Shown here in pieces: positions 1 to 7,647 of a DNA stretch of 19,250 bases. The first letter of the stretch is position 1. Every line of letters starts with the position of its first letter. Source of the stretch: Methylopumilus sp036745495 (GTDB taxonomy: Bacteria; Pseudomonadota; Gammaproteobacteria; Burkholderiales; Methylophilaceae). Both the position numbers and the translations under genes were made by a program. Below the pieces are notes generated by a model. The model did not search any database and was not told the origin of the DNA. It was given only the letters and a program-made list of their open reading frames with translations. The stretch is taken from NCBI GenBank assembly GCA_036745495.1, contig DAIOGA010000015.1, forward strand, positions 1-19,250, written 5' to 3'.

Positions 1-254
1 ACGTTAATCGCAGCACCTGTGGATTTAAATGCAGTACCGCGCGCAAGTCCGTCAGACGAACCCATCGCAATCGTTCTAACAATGCCATCACCAAGCTGTT
101 GTTGCACTTCAAGTGTCAACCCTGCTTCAGCTTGTGAGTCTTTGTCATCTATGATCAATGCATCAAATACTTTCGGCATTTGATCGCGAGGAAACTCGAC
201 GTCAACCACCGCACCGATACATTGCACTACTTTTCCGATTTGTTTACTAGCCAT
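1..254 (-). CDS. atpD: F1Fo ATP synthase beta subunit, N-terminal part (runs off the left edge)
   Basis: Catalytic beta subunit of the F1 sector, on the cytoplasmic face of the membrane. Only about 84 N-terminal codons are in the window; the Walker A catalytic domain lies outside. The visible part is the beta-barrel domain: it begins MASKQIGKVVQCIGAVVDVEF and includes LTLEVQQQLGDGIVRTIAMG and then SSDGLARG, both typical of AtpD. The start is ATG at 254, preceded by a TAAGGAT ribosome-binding site. It lies 37 bp after atpG and is the last visible gene of the operon; atpC would be expected next, beyond the edge. Identity is secure; the rest of the gene cannot be judged. Confidence 0.96.
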   Translation of the reverse strand, partial: MASKQIGKVVQCIGAVVDVEFPRDQMPKVFDALIIDDKDSQAEAGLTLEVQQQLGDGIVRTIAMGSSDGLARGTAFKSTGAAIN

Positions 255-291
255 TTTTTTATCCTTAGGACTCTAAATAATTAATTCAACG

Positions 292-1158
292 TTATGCAAC
301 CGCAGCTGCACCACCCACAATTTCTGAAATTTCTTTTGTAATTGCCGCTTGACGTGCTTTGTTATAAATCAATTTCAATTCGCCAATCACATTCTTCGCA
401 TTATCTGAAGCTGACTTCATCGCAACCATACGTGCAGATTGTTCTGAGGCCATATTTTCTGTGACGCCGTGATAAATCAATGACTCAATATAACGTGTCA
501 ATAATTGATCGATCACACTTTGTGCATCCGGCTCATAGATATAATCCCATGGACCTTCTGGACTTCCGATTTTATCGCCTGAGAGTGGTAACAATTGATC
601 CACCACAGGCTCTTGCTTCATCGTATTAATAAATTTGGTATAACAAATAAAGAGCTGATCCACTTCGCCATTCACATAAGCATCTAACATCACTTTGATG
701 GCACCAATCAATTTTTCCAAGTGCGGTGTATCACCTAAACCTGTGATATGTGATTTCACATTCGCATTAATACGCGTCATGAAACCTAAACCTTTATTAC
801 CTAATGCGCTGACATGTACTTTTTTACCTTGTGATTCCCATTCTTTCATTTGATTCACAGACATTCTTAATACGTTGGTATTAAGACCGCCACATAAACC
901 TTTATCTGAAGTCACCACAATCAAACCAATATTTTTAACTTGATCTTTTTTAACTAAGAATGGATGTTTATATTCAGATTGTGCGTACGATAAATGCGCA
1001 GCTACATTTCTGATTTTCTCAGCATAAGGACGAGCTTGACGCATACGCTCTTGCGCTTTACGCATCTTAGATGCTGCGACCATTTCCATCGCTTTGGTGA
1101 TCTTTCGTGTATTTTCTACACTCTTGATCTTGGTTCTGATTTCTTTACTACCGGCCAT
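292..1158 (-). CDS. atpG: F1Fo ATP synthase gamma subunit
   Basis: Central rotor shaft of F1, transmitting rotation of the c-ring to the catalytic alpha3beta3 head. The 288 residues match the usual proteobacterial length (E. coli 287). The N-terminal coiled coil has the family signature: MAGSKEIRTKIKSVENTRKI, then TKAMEMVAASKMRKAQ. The C-terminal helix contains the conserved stretch ARMVAMKSASDNAKNVIGEL near residues 243-262. The middle Rossmann-like part includes VTSDKGLCGGLN near 83-94. The gene sits between atpA (14 bp upstream) and atpD (37 bp downstream), in canonical order. No anomalies. Confidence 0.98.
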   Translation of the reverse strand: MAGSKEIRTKIKSVENTRKITKAMEMVAASKMRKAQERMRQARPYAEKIRNVAAHLSYAQSEYKHPFLVKKDQVKNIGLIVVTSDKGLCGGLNTNVLRMSVNQMKEWESQGKKVHVSALGNKGLGFMTRINANVKSHITGLGDTPHLEKLIGAIKVMLDAYVNGEVDQLFICYTKFINTMKQEPVVDQLLPLSGDKIGSPEGPWDYIYEPDAQSVIDQLLTRYIESLIYHGVTENMASEQSARMVAMKSASDNAKNVIGELKLIYNKARQAAITKEISEIVGGAAAVA

Positions 1159-1172
1159 AATGACTCTTTATA

Positions 1173-2714
1173 TTAGTAAGCGTTACTTGATTTGAAATCT
1201 TCAATGGCTTTTTCAAGTGCTTTTTCATTGTCACCTGATAAGTCAGTTGTTTTTTCGATGTCTTGCATAATCTTTTTGTATTTAGAATTCATGAAACCAT
1301 GCAATGCATTTTCAAATGCCAACACTTTGTTTGTTGGAACATCATCAAAAAAACCTTTGTTAGCTGCGAATAAAGTCACAGCCATTTGTGAAACACTTAA
1401 AGGTGCATATTGTGCTTGCTTCATAAGTTCAGTAAACATGCGACCGCGATCAAGTTGTTTACGTGTCGCCTCATCAAGATCTGAAGCAAATTGTGCGAAC
1501 GCTGCTAATTCACGATATTGAGCTAATGCTAAACGTACACCACCCCCTAATTTTTTAATAACTTTAGTTTGAGCAGCGCCACCTACACGAGATACAGAAA
1601 TACCTGCGTTAATCGCTGGACGAATACCTGCGTTAAATAAGTCTGTTTCAAGGAAGATTTGACCGTCAGTGATGGAAATCACGTTGGTCGGCACGAATGC
1701 AGATACGTCACCTGCAGCTGTTTCAATGATTGGCAATGCAGTCAGTGAACCTGTTTTACCTTTCACTTTGCCTTTAGTGAATTTTTCTACATATTCTTCA
1801 TTCACACGCGCTGCACGTTCTAGTAAACGTGAGTGGATATAGAACACATCCCCTGGATAAGCTTCACGGCCTGGTGGACGTCTTAAAAGTAATGAGATTT
1901 GACGATAAGCAATCGCTTGTTTTGTTAAGTCGTCGTAAATAATAAGTGCATCTTCACCGCGATCACGGAAATATTCACCCATTGTACAACCTGCATAAGG
2001 CGCTAAGAATTGTAATGCAGCTGAATCAGATGCTGAAGCTGCCACCACAATGGTGTATTCCATGGCACCATGCTCTTCAAGTTTTCTAACTACGTTTGCA
2101 ATCGTGGATGCTTTTTGACCAATCGCCACATAGATACAGGTCATGTTTTGACCTTTTTGATTAATAATGGCATCCGTTGCTACCGCTGTTTTACCTGTTT
2201 GACGGTCGCCAATAATCAATTCACGTTGGCCTCGACCGACTGGCACCATAGAGTCTACAGATTTCAAACCTGTTTGAACTGGCTGAGAAACAGATTTACG
2301 TGCGATTACACCAGGCGCTACTTTTTCAATTTTGTCAGTGAGTTTTGTTTTAACTGGGCCTTTGCCATCAATCGGTTGACCAAGCGCATTCACCACACGT
2401 CCAATCAATTCTGGTCCCACAGGCACTTCTAAAATACGGCCTGTACATTTACAGGTATCACCTTCAGTAATATGTTCGTAATCACCTAACACCACAGCGC
2501 CCACTGAATCTCTTTCAAGATTTAACGCAAGCCCATATGTGTTTCCTGGAAACTCAATCATTTCACCAGACATCACATTTGATAATCCATGAATACGCAC
2601 AATACCGTCAGTCACTGAGACCACTGTACCTTGTGTTCTCGCTTCAGCGTTTGTCGAAAAATTTTCTAGTCGACTTTTGATGAGTTCACTAATTTCTGAT
2701 GTAGATAACTGCAT
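1173..2714 (-). CDS. atpA: F1Fo ATP synthase alpha subunit
   Basis: Non-catalytic nucleotide-binding subunit of F1, alternating with beta in the hexamer. It is 513 residues long, the same as E. coli AtpA. It has Walker A GDRQTGKT at 169-176, a Walker B region ALIIYDD at 256-262, and the family signature GISVSRVGGAAQ at 371-382, whose Arg376 matches the arginine that reaches the catalytic site. The start ATG at 2714 has AGGAG upstream with good spacing. It is 24 bp after atpH and 14 bp before atpG. The frame is complete with no unusual residues. Confidence 0.99.
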   Translation of the reverse strand: MQLSTSEISELIKSRLENFSTNAEARTQGTVVSVTDGIVRIHGLSNVMSGEMIEFPGNTYGLALNLERDSVGAVVLGDYEHITEGDTCKCTGRILEVPVGPELIGRVVNALGQPIDGKGPVKTKLTDKIEKVAPGVIARKSVSQPVQTGLKSVDSMVPVGRGQRELIIGDRQTGKTAVATDAIINQKGQNMTCIYVAIGQKASTIANVVRKLEEHGAMEYTIVVAASASDSAALQFLAPYAGCTMGEYFRDRGEDALIIYDDLTKQAIAYRQISLLLRRPPGREAYPGDVFYIHSRLLERAARVNEEYVEKFTKGKVKGKTGSLTALPIIETAAGDVSAFVPTNVISITDGQIFLETDLFNAGIRPAINAGISVSRVGGAAQTKVIKKLGGGVRLALAQYRELAAFAQFASDLDEATRKQLDRGRMFTELMKQAQYAPLSVSQMAVTLFAANKGFFDDVPTNKVLAFENALHGFMNSKYKKIMQDIEKTTDLSGDNEKALEKAIEDFKSSNAY

Positions 2715-2738
2715 TACTATCTCCTGATAATGATTAGC

Positions 2739-3275
2739 TTAAGCTTTTAATGCGTACGCTAAATTTTGTAATTGCTCACGAACTGAAGCATCAATGACGG
2801 TATCGCCGACAATCACTTTAGTACCGCCTATGATTGCTTCATCGATCGTAACTTTTGCATCAATCTTTTTATTAAATTTCTTTTCTAAACTTTTCACTAG
2901 ACTATCGACTTCTTTATCTGTTGGTTTTGAAGCCACAATAATTTCAGCTTCCAATGTACCTTCATCCGTTGCTTTTAATGCTTCAAATGCCAGACTAATT
3001 TCAGGTAATAAATTAACTCTTTTATATTCAATTAAAAGCTTAATGAGATTCTCACCATATTCATTGAGTCTTTTTGCTGCAATTTTTATAAGTGATTTTT
3101 CTCTTTCTTCATCTGAAACTTTTGAATCGTTAATAAATGTATGCATGCGCTCATCTTGTGAAACCTGCGCTAAAAATTTCAACATCTCAGACCACTCTTT
3201 GAGCGCTTTTTTTTCTTTAGCAAGATTAAACGCTGCAACAGCGTAAGGTCTCGCGATGGTAGAAATTTCCGCCAT
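2739..3275 (-). CDS. atpH: F1Fo ATP synthase delta subunit
   Basis: Peripheral-stalk subunit that links the top of F1 to the b subunits (equivalent to mitochondrial OSCP). At 178 residues it is close to the E. coli length. It begins MAEISTIARPYAVAAFNLAK, as in most proteobacterial AtpH, has a helical N-terminal domain, and ends with the conserved IGGTKVIVGDTVIDASVREQ around 148-167. It lies 7 bp after atpF, with AGGAT just before the ATG, and 24 bp before atpA. This is the least conserved F1 subunit, but its position and both end motifs make the call firm. Confidence 0.97.
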   Translation of the reverse strand: MAEISTIARPYAVAAFNLAKEKKALKEWSEMLKFLAQVSQDERMHTFINDSKVSDEEREKSLIKIAAKRLNEYGENLIKLLIEYKRVNLLPEISLAFEALKATDEGTLEAEIIVASKPTDKEVDSLVKSLEKKFNKKIDAKVTIDEAIIGGTKVIVGDTVIDASVREQLQNLAYALKA

Positions 3276-3282
3276 AGTGATC

Positions 3283-3753
3283 CTATAATTCTTTCGCTAA
3301 TTTATTTAACATGTCACTATGTGCTTTCTTATCAATTTCTTTTAATAAGATTTTTTCAGCACCCGCAATAGCAAGTGATGACACTTGTACACGTAGAGTT
3401 TCTTTAGCGCGATTCACTTCTTGATCGATTTCAGCTTTTGCACCAAGAATGATGCGATCGCCTTCTTCTTTTGCTTGATTTTTTGCATCTTCTAAAATTT
3501 CTGAGGCTCTTTTCTCGGCTTGAGAAATGATTTCAGCAGCTTTTTGCTTAGCATCACCAAGAGATTGTGCCGATTTTTTCTCGGCTATTTCTAGAGAAGC
3601 TTTGCCTTCTTGGGCTGCAGCTAATCCATCAGCAATTTCTTTTTGACGTTTTTCAATTGCGCCTAAAAGAGGTGGCCATACAAATTTCACCGTAAACCAA
3701 ATGAGAATCGCAAAAGCAATCGCTTGGGCAATTAACGTAAAATTAATATTCAT
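3283..3753 (-). CDS. atpF: F1Fo ATP synthase b subunit
   Basis: Peripheral stalk of Fo: one N-terminal membrane segment (about residues 5-27, hydrophobic, ending FVWPPLLGAIEKRQKEIADG) followed by a long charged helix that dimerises and contacts delta. The 156 residues equal E. coli AtpF. From about residue 32 the sequence is alanine-, lysine- and glutamate-rich with coiled-coil character (AEKKSAQSLGDAKQKAAEII). The start ATG at 3753 is preceded by GGAG, which immediately follows the predicted hairpin at 3763-3794. The atpE-atpF spacer is 41 bp and the spacer to atpH is 7 bp. Only one b-type gene is visible, so b is probably a homodimer. Confidence 0.98.
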   Translation of the reverse strand: MNINFTLIAQAIAFAILIWFTVKFVWPPLLGAIEKRQKEIADGLAAAQEGKASLEIAEKKSAQSLGDAKQKAAEIISQAEKRASEILEDAKNQAKEEGDRIILGAKAEIDQEVNRAKETLRVQVSSLAIAGAEKILLKEIDKKAHSDMLNKLAKEL

Positions 3754-3762
3754 TTCTGCTCC

Positions 3763-3794
3763 TTGTTTAAGTTCAGTATAAAGAACCTAAACAA
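3763..3794 (-). other. Hairpin filling the atpE-atpF spacer
   Basis: On the coding strand, TTGTTTAGGTTC and GAACTTAAACAA are 12-nt arms around an 8-nt loop (TTTATACT); the only non-Watson-Crick pair is a G-U. The 5' arm starts at the base after the atpE stop codon. The 3' arm ends against the atpF ribosome-binding site (GGAG, sharing the AA before it). No U-tract follows, so it is not a standard terminator. A role in mRNA processing, protecting the atpE 3' end or limiting atpF translation is inference. Confidence 0.7.
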
Positions 3795-4070
3795 TTATTT
3801 TGCAACAACGCTTAATAATGGATTTGCAAACGCAAACATCATTGCTAAACCTACACCAATAATGAATGAAGCGTCGATCAAACCTAATAGTAAGAACACT
3901 TTTGCTTGTAATTGAGGAATCATTTCAGGTTGTCTTGCAGCACCCTCTAAGAAACTTGCACACATAATACCGATACCGATACATGCACCAAGCGCACCTA
4001 ATCCAATTATCAAACCAATACCAATACCTGTATAAGCTTGAATCATCGCTAAAAATTGAGTTGTTTCCAT
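3795..4070 (-). CDS. atpE: F1Fo ATP synthase c subunit (rotor ring proteolipid)
   Basis: Forms the membrane rotor ring that carries ions through Fo. It has 91 residues in two hydrophobic helices (about 12-38 and 56-82) joined by a polar loop with the conserved RQPE at 46-49. The ion-binding carboxylate is Asp66 in LLGLIDASFIIG, corresponding to E. coli Asp61. I see no polar ligand set of the Na+ type around it, so proton coupling is most likely (inference). TM1 has the glycine-rich packing pattern GLGALGACIGIGIM. The first 11 residues form a longer N-terminal tail than in E. coli. The start ATG at 4070 has AAGGGA upstream and follows a repeated U-rich leader at 4083-4109. Confidence 0.98.
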   Translation of the reverse strand: METTQFLAMIQAYTGIGIGLIIGLGALGACIGIGIMCASFLEGAARQPEMIPQLQAKVFLLLGLIDASFIIGVGLAMMFAFANPLLSVVAK

Positions 4071-4082
4071 GTTTACTTTCCC

Positions 4083-4109
4083 TTCAGTTAAAAATTACGT
4101 TAAAAATTA
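4083..4109 (-). promoter_or_regulatory. U-rich repeated leader upstream of atpE
   Basis: The atpB-atpE spacer contains two direct copies of TAATTTTTAAC, 12 bp apart (4087-4097 and 4099-4109). The copy nearer atpE continues as TTTTAACTGAA into the AAGGG ribosome-binding site. From memory, the E. coli atpE translational enhancer contains the same UUUUAACUGAA string. U-rich leaders of this kind help recruit ribosomes through protein S1. The c subunit is needed in roughly tenfold excess per complex, so an enhancer here would make sense. Function is inferred. Confidence 0.5.
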
Positions 4110-4110
4110 A

Positions 4111-4917
4111 TTAATGGCTTTCATGCGCCATTGCTAGATAAACCACTGTGAGCATCATAAAGATAAAAGCTTGAAGCACAACAATTAAAATATGGAAGAT
4201 AGACCAGCCTGCACCTAGTATCGCTCCAAAAAAAAGTCCTGACATACCTGTCGCAGCCCATAAACCCAAAAGTAAAAAGATAACTTCACCAGCATACATG
4301 TTGCCAAAAAGTCGAAGTGAATGAGATAAAGGTTTTGACACATATTCAATCAGATTGAATAAAAAGTTAAAAGGCCACACCCAAATTTTAGTGCCAAAAG
4401 GGGCTGTGTATAGTTCATGTAACCAACCACCTAATCCTTTTACTTTAATGCCAAAGTAAATCATGAGGAACCAAACTGCGAGCGCTAAAGCAAAAGTAGT
4501 ATTTACATCAGAGGTTGGAACGCTTCGCCATTTATGAATACCTACAAAACTATAGATGGCAGCCATGATGTCAACTGGTAAAAAGTCCATCGCGTTCATG
4601 ACTAACACCCAAACAAAAACAGTCAATGCTGCAGGAGCAATAAATGCATGTCGATTGCCATGAAAAATATTTTTAACTTGATCGTCTACGAAATCAAAAA
4701 GAAGCTCAACGAATGCTTGAGCTTTTGAAGGAACGCCTGCAGTAGCTTTTTTAGCTACCATCCAAATAAGACCCATGGCAATCAAGCCAAGAATAACTGA
4801 CATCACTAAAGTGTCTATATGAATCGTCCAAAAAGACGCTTCAGCACCTTGTGTATTAAAACTTAAATGATGTTCAATATATTGGGATGGTGAACTTAAT
4901 GTACCTTCATGTTCCAT
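4111..4917 (-). CDS. atpB: F1Fo ATP synthase a subunit
   Basis: Membrane stator of Fo that provides the two ion half-channels against the c-ring. It is about 268 residues with five to six hydrophobic segments. The essential arginine is in SLRLFGNMYAGE (residue 202 from the chosen start, matching E. coli Arg210), and the C-terminal helix has the conserved glutamine region VVLQAFIFMMLTVVYL. I chose ATG at 4917 rather than the in-frame TTG at 4920, because AGGAT lies at proper spacing before the ATG. The gene is 15 bp after atpI and 40 bp before atpE. No anomalies. Confidence 0.97.
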   Translation of the reverse strand: MEHEGTLSSPSQYIEHHLSFNTQGAEASFWTIHIDTLVMSVILGLIAMGLIWMVAKKATAGVPSKAQAFVELLFDFVDDQVKNIFHGNRHAFIAPAALTVFVWVLVMNAMDFLPVDIMAAIYSFVGIHKWRSVPTSDVNTTFALALAVWFLMIYFGIKVKGLGGWLHELYTAPFGTKIWVWPFNFLFNLIEYVSKPLSHSLRLFGNMYAGEVIFLLLGLWAATGMSGLFFGAILGAGWSIFHILIVVLQAFIFMMLTVVYLAMAHESH

Positions 4918-4932
4918 CAAACTATCCTAAAT

Positions 4933-5292
4933 TCATTTATCAATTTTATTTAATTTAACAATTGAAGCGCCTGACAAAATCGCCGCAACTGCAAGTCCGA
5001 CAATCAAAGCAAGTGGAACGAGTGCTTTATAAAATTTAAAAGCAATCCATAACACCGTGATTACTACAATGATTTTAACTGCCTCAGCTTTAAGCATATT
5101 AATGACTATGCCAAAAGGTTCTTTGCTTTTTGATGTTCTATGGGCTATACGAGAACCTATCATCATCCCAGCAATAACGGACATTAAGCCAATCAGAACT
5201 GAAATACCTGCATCTAGACCAAACACAATCACTACAAAAACTGTTAAACCAAATGACGCTTTCACTTGCCAATTTATCGAGCCTGGCATCAT
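4933..5292 (-). CDS. atpI: ATP synthase accessory protein I
   Basis: Small membrane protein, first gene of the atp operon, thought to assist c-ring assembly or Fo stability and not part of the final enzyme. It has 119 residues with four hydrophobic segments (about 12-28, 30-48, 70-87 and 91-107) and a basic loop between the second and third (RIAHRTSKSK), as in proteobacterial AtpI. It opens with two adjacent ATG codons (5292 and 5289); either could be used, and the upstream Shine-Dalgarno (AAGG) is weak and distant. Low sequence conservation is normal in this family; position and topology carry the call. Confidence 0.88.
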   Translation of the reverse strand: MMPGSINWQVKASFGLTVFVVIVFGLDAGISVLIGLMSVIAGMMIGSRIAHRTSKSKEPFGIVINMLKAEAVKIIVVITVLWIAFKFYKALVPLALIVGLAVAAILSGASIVKLNKIDK

Positions 5293-5330
5293 GATTTTAC
5301 TGGCCTTTTGCCTGCGTCAGAAAACACATA

Positions 5331-5359
5331 ATTCTCTATGGATTTATCCTTTTCGTCAA
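5331..5359 (-). promoter_or_regulatory. Candidate promoter of the atp operon
   Basis: TTGACG (5359-5354) and GAGAAT (5336-5331) are separated by 17 bp on the minus strand, with a predicted start about 45 bp before atpI. The -35 matches the consensus at five of six bases, the -10 at four. The 81-bp parB-atpI spacer is the only sizeable spacer in this stretch and the natural place for the promoter. The -35 lies in the loop and 3' arm of the inverted repeat at 5343-5366. Confidence 0.5.
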
Positions 5360-5366
5360 GGATAAA
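5343..5366 (-). repeat. Inverted repeat between parB and atpI
   Basis: Perfect 9-bp arms TTTATCCTT / AAGGATAAA with a 6-nt loop (GACGAA on the minus strand), starting 7 bases after the parB stop codon. No run of T follows on the minus strand, so it is a poor intrinsic terminator for parB. It overlaps the candidate -35 element of atpI. It could be an operator or an RNA 3'-end structure; the sequence alone does not decide. Confidence 0.55.
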
Positions 5367-5373
5367 CGGGGAT

Positions 5374-6237
5374 TTATCGTTTGATTTTTTTAAGGATTTC
5401 ATCCAATTGCTCCAAATTACGGTAATGCACTTTCAAAACACCCGACCCATTCTTTTTAGCATCAATCGTGACGGACGCCCCTAGGGTTTCTGCTAAAGAT
5501 TCCTCAAGTTGGCGAACGTCCGCATTGGCCTTTTTGGGGGAGGATTTTTGCGTATCTTTTATGTAACCATTTTGTAAGTTTTTAACCAGTGCCTCGACTT
5601 CGCGCACAGATAGATTTTTTTGAATCACTTCTTCGCACAACATAATTTGCTGGCTACCCTCTAAACCGATCAGAGCTCTTGCATGACCCATATCAATTTT
5701 GCCGCTTAATAATCGGTCTTGAACGGGCTTGGTTAAAGTTAAAAGTCTTAATAAATTAGAAACCGTGACACGAGATTTTCCGACAGCATCGGCTGCCTCT
5801 TCATGCGTCATATTAAATTCATCAATGAGGCGTTTAATACCAATCGCTTCTTCTAATGGATTTAAATCTTCGCGTTGAATATTCTCAATAAGCGCCATCG
5901 CGAGGGCTGACTCATCAGGAATATTTTTGATGATGACAGGCACTTCATTTAAGTTTGCTAATTTTGCCGCACGCCAGCGTCTTTCCCCTGCAATAATTTC
6001 ATATTGATTATTACCAATCGGTCTCACAATAATAGGCTGCATGACGCCTTGTTTTAAAATGGATTGCGAAAGCGCATGCAAAGCCTCTTCCTGCATGATG
6101 CTTCGTGGCTGATATTTTCCAGGCTTTAAATCACCAATCGATAAAGTTTGTAAAGAACCTGCATTAATGGGTATATCTTCATCGGTGTTAGACAATAATG
6201 CATCGAGTCCTCGACCGAGTCCTTTAGGTTTAGCCAT
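5374..6237 (-). CDS. parB: Chromosome partitioning protein ParB (CTP-dependent parS clamp)
   Basis: Binds parS, uses CTP to close into a sliding clamp, and builds the origin nucleoprotein complex that ParA moves. It has 287 residues and opens MAKPKGLGRGLDALLSN, typical of chromosomal ParB. The CTP-binding region includes GERRWRAAK at 84-92 and ENIQREDLNPLEEA at 118-131. A helix-turn-helix follows at about 144-166 (HEEAADAVGKSRVTVSNLL). The C-terminal dimerisation segment ends in a leucine- and lysine-rich helix. The gene overlaps parA by 8 bp, so the two are probably translationally coupled. Two matching parS sites are at 9624-9679. Confidence 0.98.
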   Translation of the reverse strand: MAKPKGLGRGLDALLSNTDEDIPINAGSLQTLSIGDLKPGKYQPRSIMQEEALHALSQSILKQGVMQPIIVRPIGNNQYEIIAGERRWRAAKLANLNEVPVIIKNIPDESALAMALIENIQREDLNPLEEAIGIKRLIDEFNMTHEEAADAVGKSRVTVSNLLRLLTLTKPVQDRLLSGKIDMGHARALIGLEGSQQIMLCEEVIQKNLSVREVEALVKNLQNGYIKDTQKSSPKKANADVRQLEESLAETLGASVTIDAKKNGSGVLKVHYRNLEQLDEILKKIKR

Positions 6238-7006
6238 GTGACTTCCTCATTTCTTTTTGTATGATTTCTTCAGCAAGTTTTAAATAAGCAACCGCGCCTC
6301 GTGATGAGCGGTCATAAGTTAAGATGGGCATGCCATGACTTGGCGCTTCTGCCAATCTTACATTTCTTGGAATAATCGTCTCATAAACTTTGTCACCAAA
6401 ATGCGCGGTCAATTGATCCGATACTTGTTGCGCTAACATATTGCGACTATCAAAAAGCGTTTTTAATAACCCTTCAATTTCAATATGAGGATTTAAATTG
6501 CTTCGTACTTTTTTAATCGTACCTACCAAATCTGATAAACCTTCTAACGCATAATATTCACACTGCATCGGAATTAAAACAGCATCGGCCGCCGTCAATG
6601 CATTGACTGTAATTAAATTAAGTGCGGGCGGACAATCTAACAACACATAGTCGTAATCTTTTTTTAAATGCTGTAATGCTTCTTTTAATCTTGTTTCACG
6701 TTTGCTTTCATTCACAAGTTCAACTTCAGCACCTGCAAGATTTCGATTCGAAGGTGCTAAATCAAAACCACCGCGCTCGCAATGAATGACAATATCGTTA
6801 AATGATTTACTTTGAATGAGCACATCATAAATAGATGTTTTGATCGTCGATTTATCAATACCTGAACCTGTGGTTGCATTACCTTGTGGGTCAAGATCAA
6901 TGAGAAGCACCGATTTATTTTTCGAAGCTAAGCTTGCAGCTAAGTTCACTGATGTCGTCGTTTTACCCACGCCACCTTTTTGATTCGTTACCGCTAATAT
7001 ACGCAT
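6230..7006 (-). CDS. parA: Chromosome partitioning ATPase ParA
   Basis: Deviant-Walker ATPase that binds DNA non-specifically as an ATP dimer and segregates ParB-parS complexes. It has 258 residues. The N-terminus MRILAVTNQKGGVGKTTTSV contains the deviant Walker A with the signature lysine at 10. A second motif, LLIDLDPQGNATTG, covers about 34-47, and Walker B VLLDCPP about 121-127. There is no N-terminal helix-turn-helix extension, so it is the short chromosomal type rather than a large plasmid-type ParA. It starts 2 bp after rsmG and overlaps parB by 8 bp; the rsmG-parA-parB order is common in bacteria. Confidence 0.98.
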   Translation of the reverse strand: MRILAVTNQKGGVGKTTTSVNLAASLASKNKSVLLIDLDPQGNATTGSGIDKSTIKTSIYDVLIQSKSFNDIVIHCERGGFDLAPSNRNLAGAEVELVNESKRETRLKEALQHLKKDYDYVLLDCPPALNLITVNALTAADAVLIPMQCEYYALEGLSDLVGTIKKVRSNLNPHIEIEGLLKTLFDSRNMLAQQVSDQLTAHFGDKVYETIIPRNVRLAEAPSHGMPILTYDRSSRGAVAYLKLAEEIIQKEMRKSHG

Positions 7007-7008
7007 GT

Positions 7009-7647
7009 CTAAAAATTATCTTTCTTTAATATCACTAAATATCGTTCTGCATTAATAAAGGGCACTTCAAGTGGAATCAATGTGTATTGATTCTTTTCAA
7101 ATGCTTCTAATTCTTCTCTTACATCTTTTGCTTTCATCGCTAACCACACACCCTCTTTTTGTAAAGTGTGTTGTGTCAGTGACATCATATTTTTTAAATT
7201 CGAAAACGCTCTTGATGTCACCGCTTCAAAAAGTGTTGTCGGTTGATAATCTTCAACGCGACTATTCACTACATCTAAATTCGTGAGCGATAATTCACTT
7301 TTCACTTGTTGCATGAATGTCGTTTTTTTATTAACTGAATCCATCACTGTGACTTTTAATTCAGGTTTTGTAATCGCTAATACAATACCTGGAAATCCAG
7401 CACCACTTCCAACGTCTAATATATTTTTTACAAGCATATGCTTTAAAATAGATAAGCTATCCAGAAAATGAAGTTTGATCATTTCATCGCGCTCGCGAAT
7501 CGCTGTTAAGTTATAAACACGATTCCATTTTTCTACTAAATTTAAATATGTCATCAGCTGATCAATCACTTGATCAGATAATTTCAAATCCATGCGTTGC
7601 AATCCCTCGATCAATAGATCGCGGTCTTTTTTTTCTGTGCCATTCAT
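7009..7647 (-). CDS. rsmG: 16S rRNA (guanine527-N7)-methyltransferase
   Basis: SAM-dependent methyltransferase (formerly GidB) that makes m7G527 in 16S rRNA; loss of it gives low-level streptomycin resistance in several bacteria. It has 212 residues. The SAM-binding motif ILDVGSGAGFPGIVLA lies at about 76-91, and the family motif NLTAIR at 46-51. Its ATG overlaps the mnmG stop (ATGA, 4 bp), and parA starts 2 bp after its stop, so it sits in a tightly coupled mnmG-rsmG-parA-parB unit. No anomalies. Confidence 0.97.
   Translation of the reverse strand: MNGTEKKDRDLLIEGLQRMDLKLSDQVIDQLMTYLNLVEKWNRVYNLTAIRERDEMIKLHFLDSLSILKHMLVKNILDVGSGAGFPGIVLAITKPELKVTVMDSVNKKTTFMQQVKSELSLTNLDVVNSRVEDYQPTTLFEAVTSRAFSNLKNMMSLTQHTLQKEGVWLAMKAKDVREELEAFEKNQYTLIPLEVPFINAERYLVILKKDNF

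Noticed and set aside
2736..2745. Palindrome AGCTTAAGCT at the end of atpH
   Set aside because: Short, no T-run, and the operon continues; likely chance.
4918..4920. TTG start for atpB
   Set aside because: The next codon is ATG and sits at proper distance from AGGAT.
7558..7577. Inverted repeat CTGATCAA / TTGATCAG inside rsmG
   Set aside because: Only 8-bp arms, no U-tract, mid-gene; comparable repeats are expected by chance in a window this size.
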